Positions 60,584 to 64,000 of a DNA stretch of 64,000 bases are shown in pieces. Position numbers and translations under genes: made by a program. This DNA comes from Candidatus Aminicenantota bacterium (GTDB lineage Bacteria > Acidobacteriota > Aminicenantia > Aminicenantales > Aminicenantaceae). The first letter of the stretch is position 1. Every line of letters starts with the position of its first letter. Under the pieces are notes generated by a model. It was not told the origin of the DNA. It searched no databases and was given only the letters and a program-made list of their open reading frames with translations. The stretch covers positions 1-64,000 of the forward strand of contig JAFGMO010000065.1 of NCBI GenBank assembly GCA_016927475.1, read 5' to 3'.

Positions 60584-61426
60584 ATGATCACCTTTGACCA
60601 AAGCTCCTGTAACGGCTGCGGGTTGTGTGTGAAAATTTGCCATGAACACTGCATGACCCTTGAGGAAAACAACATTCATATTGACCGGGATGTTTGCAGC
60701 CACTGCTGTCAGTGTGTTGCCGTCTGTCCGACCCGTGCCCTTGAATGGGATGGGAAAAAGCCCGTTCCTTTCGACAAAAACAACCTTCCCTCACCGGAAC
60801 AAATCGATGAGCTGCTCATGCAGAGGAGAACCATCCGCTTCTTTAAAAAGGAGAAAGTGGACCGGGAAGACATCGAAAAAATAATCAACCTGGGGAATTA
60901 CGCTCCCACTCACAGCCCCGTTTTCCGCACCATCGCTGTCGATGATGATTTGATCTTTGAGTTGATCGATGGGGAAGTATACCGCAACAACAAAAAAATT
61001 TACCGGTATCTTTTCAAGCCTAAAATCATGAGATGGATGGTCAAGCGTTTCGGCGGCGTCTATTTGTCCGAGTTCAACAAGGCCAGGCCCAAACTGGAAA
61101 GCTCTCTCGAACACGGCTGCGCATATCCCAACCGTCCGCCTGTTTTGTTGTTTGTGGTGGGGGATAAAAGAATACCCTTGATGATGGAAAGCGCTCAGTA
61201 TGTCTTATACAACATGATGCTGGCGGCCCAAGCGAGAGGCCTGGGATGCCGGAATCTGGTGGGAAATCAGATGTTCCTGACGAAAAACAAAAAAGTCCGC
61301 CGCAGGTTGGGCTTGAAAAAACATGAGCGTATTTTCGGATTTATGGGTGTAGGATATCCGGCGGTCAAATTCAGCAACAAAGTCCGGGGCAGGGAAATGC
61401 CTGTTCAGTGGAATGCCATTCCTTAA
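60584..61426 (+). CDS. Ferredoxin-nitroreductase fusion protein
   Basis: The N-terminal 70 residues hold two [4Fe-4S] motifs, SSCNGCGLCVKICHEHCM and DVCSHCCQCVAVCPTRALEW. From residue 80 the nitroreductase fold begins (MQRRTIRFFKKEKVDREDIE then KIINLGNYAPTHSP, the FMN-binding Arg-Ser/Thr region), and it continues with YVLYNMMLAAQARGLGCRNL and FGFMGVGYPAVKF. Such fusions are FMN enzymes that take electrons from internal ferredoxin clusters, common in anaerobes. The substrate is unknown. It probably helps reduce nitro or other electrophilic compounds. Confidence 0.88.
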   Translation: MITFDQSSCNGCGLCVKICHEHCMTLEENNIHIDRDVCSHCCQCVAVCPTRALEWDGKKPVPFDKNNLPSPEQIDELLMQRRTIRFFKKEKVDREDIEKIINLGNYAPTHSPVFRTIAVDDDLIFELIDGEVYRNNKKIYRYLFKPKIMRWMVKRFGGVYLSEFNKARPKLESSLEHGCAYPNRPPVLLFVVGDKRIPLMMESAQYVLYNMMLAAQARGLGCRNLVGNQMFLTKNKKVRRRLGLKKHERIFGFMGVGYPAVKFSNKVRGREMPVQWNAIP

Positions 61427-61582
61427 AATGCCTTAAAACGGGGTCGCACCGCAGCATTTCATTTGTTGATAATCACTTACCCTAAAAAATCGGTGTAAAA
61501 GTGGCGCTAGGCCGGTTTTCAGCGGTATAGAAATGAGGTTCATCACACTAATGATTACCTGGCCCATGACTTTGAATTCATG

Positions 61583-61690
61583 CTGTAACTGCGAGGCCGA
61601 AGGCCGCGGCAGTCCCATGAACACGGCTCTGAATGAGGGGATTGTTTCGTCGCTCCGCTCCTCGCAATGACAGGCTGGATATCCAGCCTG
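61583..61690. repeat. Widespread 'GTCATTGCGAGG' intergenic repeat with a perfect 20-bp palindrome
   Basis: CTGCGAGGCCGAAGGCCGCGG (61589-61609) and CTCCGCTCCTCGCAATGACA (61653-61672) are the two ends of a repeat seen between genes of many bacteria; it translates as the spurious 'HCEERSDE' peptide. It ends in the perfect palindrome CAGGCTGGATATCCAGCCTG (61671-61690). The surrounding 61427-61821 holds no gene. Confidence 0.7.
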
Positions 61691-61821
61691 TGCACAACAA
61701 TATGAGCAGGTATCCAAAACCGTGATGAACCTAAAAATGAGATATAAAATTTATTGGAACAGGCTCTGTTATCTATAATGCAGATCAGCCAAGCCATCAA
61801 AGAAACAAGGCAGCAAAGACG

Positions 61822-64000
61822 CTATTCGTGGCGAAGGGACTCGGCGGGATTCGTCCGTGCCGCGCGAAGCGAATGATAACTGATGGTTATAATGGCAATA
61901 CCCAATGCCAATACCAGGGAAAGTACGAATGTTCCGGCGGATATCTTGGTACGGTAAGCGAAGTTTTGGAGCCATCGGTTCATGGCGAAGGCGGCGATGG
62001 GTATGGCCAGGACGGCCGCAGCCGTCACCCACTTCAGGAAATCCTTCGACAGCAGAATAAGGATACGGCCTAAATCCGCTCCGATGATTTTTCTTATGCA
62101 GATTTCTTTTCTCCGCCGGTCTATCAGAAAGGAGGCCAATCCCAACAGCCCCAGGCAGGAAATAGATATCGCCAGCCCCGTAAAGATGTTGAACAGAGCT
62201 CCCACCCGTCGGTCGGCATGATACAGCGCATTGAGGGACTCATCCAGAAAACCGAATTCGAAAGGATACTCAGGATTGTGCTCCTTGTATACCCGCTCCA
62301 CAGCCGCCAGGCTTGATCGGAGGTCGCAGGTGTCTATTTTAACGAACACATACCTGAAGCGCCGCGGTTCGAGCCGCATAACAAGAGGCTCAATCTCCGT
62401 GTGGAGAGATTTGAAGTGAAAGTCCTTGACCACACCGACGATGGGAGCCTTAATATTCCACAGCGTGATGAATCTTCCTACAGCGTTATCCTTATATCCT
62501 ATGGCTTCTGCTAGGGTCTCATTGACGATGAAAGCGGAGTTGATCCTTGTCATGTCTTGATCGAATGGTCGTCCTTCTTTGAGTTCGATTCCCAAAACGG
62601 GCAGATAGTCGGGGTCCACCGCAAACTGGTGTACCAGGAGACGCGACTCGGGGTCTTTTCCTTCCCATTCAAATCCTGTGGTAGAGTGGATGGTGTACGT
62701 CGGGATATCGGACCCGGCGCCGACCCCGCTGATACCCGCCGTTTTCAGAAGGTCGTTTTTGAAGGCGGTGTAATTCCTGTTTAGGCTGCCCCGGAGCCGA
62801 AAGTGGATCACGGCCTCCTTGTCGAGACCGAGGTCCCGGGAGCGCAGGAATTTCAGTTGATCCCCTATGATAAAGGTCCCCGATATAAAAACGATGGACA
62901 GGGTGAACTGGAATACGACCAGCGCTTTTCGAAAAAGGGCGCTGCCGGACTTTGTTCCTGATTTTCCCCGAAAAATGACGATGGGCTGGAAGGCGGAGAG
63001 ATAAAGGGCCGGGTATACACCGGACACAAAACCGGACAGGAGGGCAATTCCCGCCACAAACAGCAGCATCTCCGGCTGAATGAGGACTCCCGGATCGATG
63101 GATTTGGCTGTGAGGTTGTTGAATGAGGGCAGAAGGAGCCGGACCAGTCCAAAAGCGAATAGGCAGGCCACAATAGAAAAGAGGATGGATTCTCCGAAAA
63201 ACTGCCGAATAAGTTCGGCTCTCCGTGCCCCGACCACCTTCCGCAGTCCGACTTCCTTCCCGCGCAGCCCCGCCCGTGCCGTGGCCAGGTTCATGAAATT
63301 GATGCAGGCCAGGAGCAAAACGATCAGGGCAACTGCCGTGAAGATGTACACATACTGGGATTTATCATGGGTGGCGCTGTAAAGGTCGATGGCGTAGTCG
63401 GACCTGAGGTAGATGTCCTTGACCGGCTGCAGGCCTATTTTCATTCGCGACGTCGGGGAGATTTTTTTCAGATAAGGAGCGACTTCCGCCCGGATTCTGT
63501 CCGCATCGGTGTTTTCATCCAGCTGGACATAAGTGTAGTAGTAGTTATTCCACCAGTCGGTGCTGTTGCCGAAAGTGTCGATGACCACCTGAAAGTTTCC
63601 CAGAAAGTTAAAACGGATGTGGGAATTGTCCGGAACGTCCTTCAGCACACCAGCCACCAGAAAATCGACATAATTAGAGTAGGTGATGGTTTGCCCGACG
63701 GGATCCTCGGTGCCGAAATATTTTTCTGCTGTGGATTCCGTAAGAAGGATATGGGAAGGATCGTCAAGAACGGTGTCGGTGTTCCCGCTGACAAGGGGGA
63801 AAGTGAACATTTTCAAGAAGGAGGGGTCGACGAAAAGGAAGTCTTCTTCATAAAAGTTTTTCCCTTTGACCGTGATAAGATTGCGGCCTATGGGCCGGAG
63901 GCGGCAGAATTCCACGACGGCCGCGTAATCTTTTTTCAAGGCCGGGCCTATGGGTGCGGGGGTGACGGCCACCTTGAAGATTTCCCCTCCACCCTGAGTT
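61822..64000 (-). CDS. FtsX-like / MacB-type ABC permease (module 4), N-terminus beyond window edge
   Basis: The frame runs from a stop at 61822 through the right edge (TQGGGEIFKVAVTPAPIGPA upstream of the GTG at 63972), so the true start and any PadR partner lie outside. The visible part contains the MacB periplasmic domain, ALIVLLLACINFMNLATARA, GKEVGLRKVVGARRAELIRQ and SCLGLLGLASFLIDRRRKEI then CIRKIIGAD, and ends NPAESLRHE, as in modules 1-3. It is a fourth paralogue. Because the N-terminus is missing, its regulator cannot be checked. Confidence 0.88.
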   Translation of the reverse strand, partial: TQGGGEIFKVAVTPAPIGPALKKDYAAVVEFCRLRPIGRNLITVKGKNFYEEDFLFVDPSFLKMFTFPLVSGNTDTVLDDPSHILLTESTAEKYFGTEDPVGQTITYSNYVDFLVAGVLKDVPDNSHIRFNFLGNFQVVIDTFGNSTDWWNNYYYTYVQLDENTDADRIRAEVAPYLKKISPTSRMKIGLQPVKDIYLRSDYAIDLYSATHDKSQYVYIFTAVALIVLLLACINFMNLATARAGLRGKEVGLRKVVGARRAELIRQFFGESILFSIVACLFAFGLVRLLLPSFNNLTAKSIDPGVLIQPEMLLFVAGIALLSGFVSGVYPALYLSAFQPIVIFRGKSGTKSGSALFRKALVVFQFTLSIVFISGTFIIGDQLKFLRSRDLGLDKEAVIHFRLRGSLNRNYTAFKNDLLKTAGISGVGAGSDIPTYTIHSTTGFEWEGKDPESRLLVHQFAVDPDYLPVLGIELKEGRPFDQDMTRINSAFIVNETLAEAIGYKDNAVGRFITLWNIKAPIVGVVKDFHFKSLHTEIEPLVMRLEPRRFRYVFVKIDTCDLRSSLAAVERVYKEHNPEYPFEFGFLDESLNALYHADRRVGALFNIFTGLAISISCLGLLGLASFLIDRRRKEICIRKIIGADLGRILILLSKDFLKWVTAAAVLAIPIAAFAMNRWLQNFAYRTKISAGTFVLSLVLALGIAIITISYHSLRAARTNPAESLRHE

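Noticed and set aside
61433-61800. Short minus-strand frames with HCEERSDE-type peptides
   Set aside because: These are well-known spurious translations of an intergenic repeat found in many bacteria, not proteins.

Overview
The window looks like a chromosomal segment of an anaerobic, Gram-negative-type bacterium, most likely from Candidatus Aminicenantes or a related Acidobacteriota lineage. This is an inference. It rests on four PadR-linked FtsX/MacB-type permeases with no ATPase next to them, several secreted 6-bladed beta-propeller proteins, many lipoproteins and Tat/Sec-exported hydrolases, a giant 2-hydroxyacyl-CoA dehydratase activase, and minor type IV pilins. No rRNA, tRNA, CRISPR array, replication origin or intact transposase was seen. 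The only mobile DNA is eroded IS91-family transposase 3' ends and several families of short palindromic repeats.

Layout. 0-5.9 kb is an accessory, decaying zone: an edge-truncated DUF2079 membrane protein, a truncated membrane subunit, a cyclase gene broken by one in-frame TAA, an N-terminally clipped HigB with HigA, an AbiEi/AbiEii pair, IS91 fragments and a degraded cvfB. 6-12.7 kb holds exported hydrolases (an M19-like protein, an Ntn hydrolase, a MEMO-like protein) and a divergent three-subunit FAD/[2Fe-2S] dehydrogenase. A decayed S37 peptidase follows. 13.7-18.7 kb is a three-gene cassette: a small membrane protein, a 1029-residue HerA-like ATPase and a highly acidic disordered protein. 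It is the best candidate here for an undescribed system. 18.9-25.2 kb carries a lipoprotein amidohydrolase, a four-gene minor pilin operon (PilV, PilW, PilX-like, GspH) and two small membrane proteins. 25.5-37 kb carries a phosphodiesterase with an InlB-type repeat, an XRE/DUF2178 pair, beta-propeller proteins, a Zn protease, a second AbiE module, and a GntR(YtrA)-ABC ATPase-permease operon. The permease of that operon reads in frame, through one TAG, into a beta-propeller domain.

37-64 kb carries an alpha/beta hydrolase, the PadR-permease modules, an AstE-like deacylase, a PIN toxin pair with a palindromic operator, DUF1624 and secreted proteins, an ankyrin/MBL-like fusion, the activase, a cupin, a ketopantoate reductase-like enzyme, an RHH/RelE pair and a ferredoxin-nitroreductase. 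The last permease runs off the right edge.

How the genes work together. Regulation appears to be mostly local: PadR, GntR and XRE regulators sit directly upstream of, and often overlap, the membrane proteins they probably control. Perfect inverted repeats lie in front of several of them. Five toxin-antitoxin modules, pseudogenes and repeats alternate with ordinary metabolic genes, so the segment looks like a rearranging accessory region rather than one large island.
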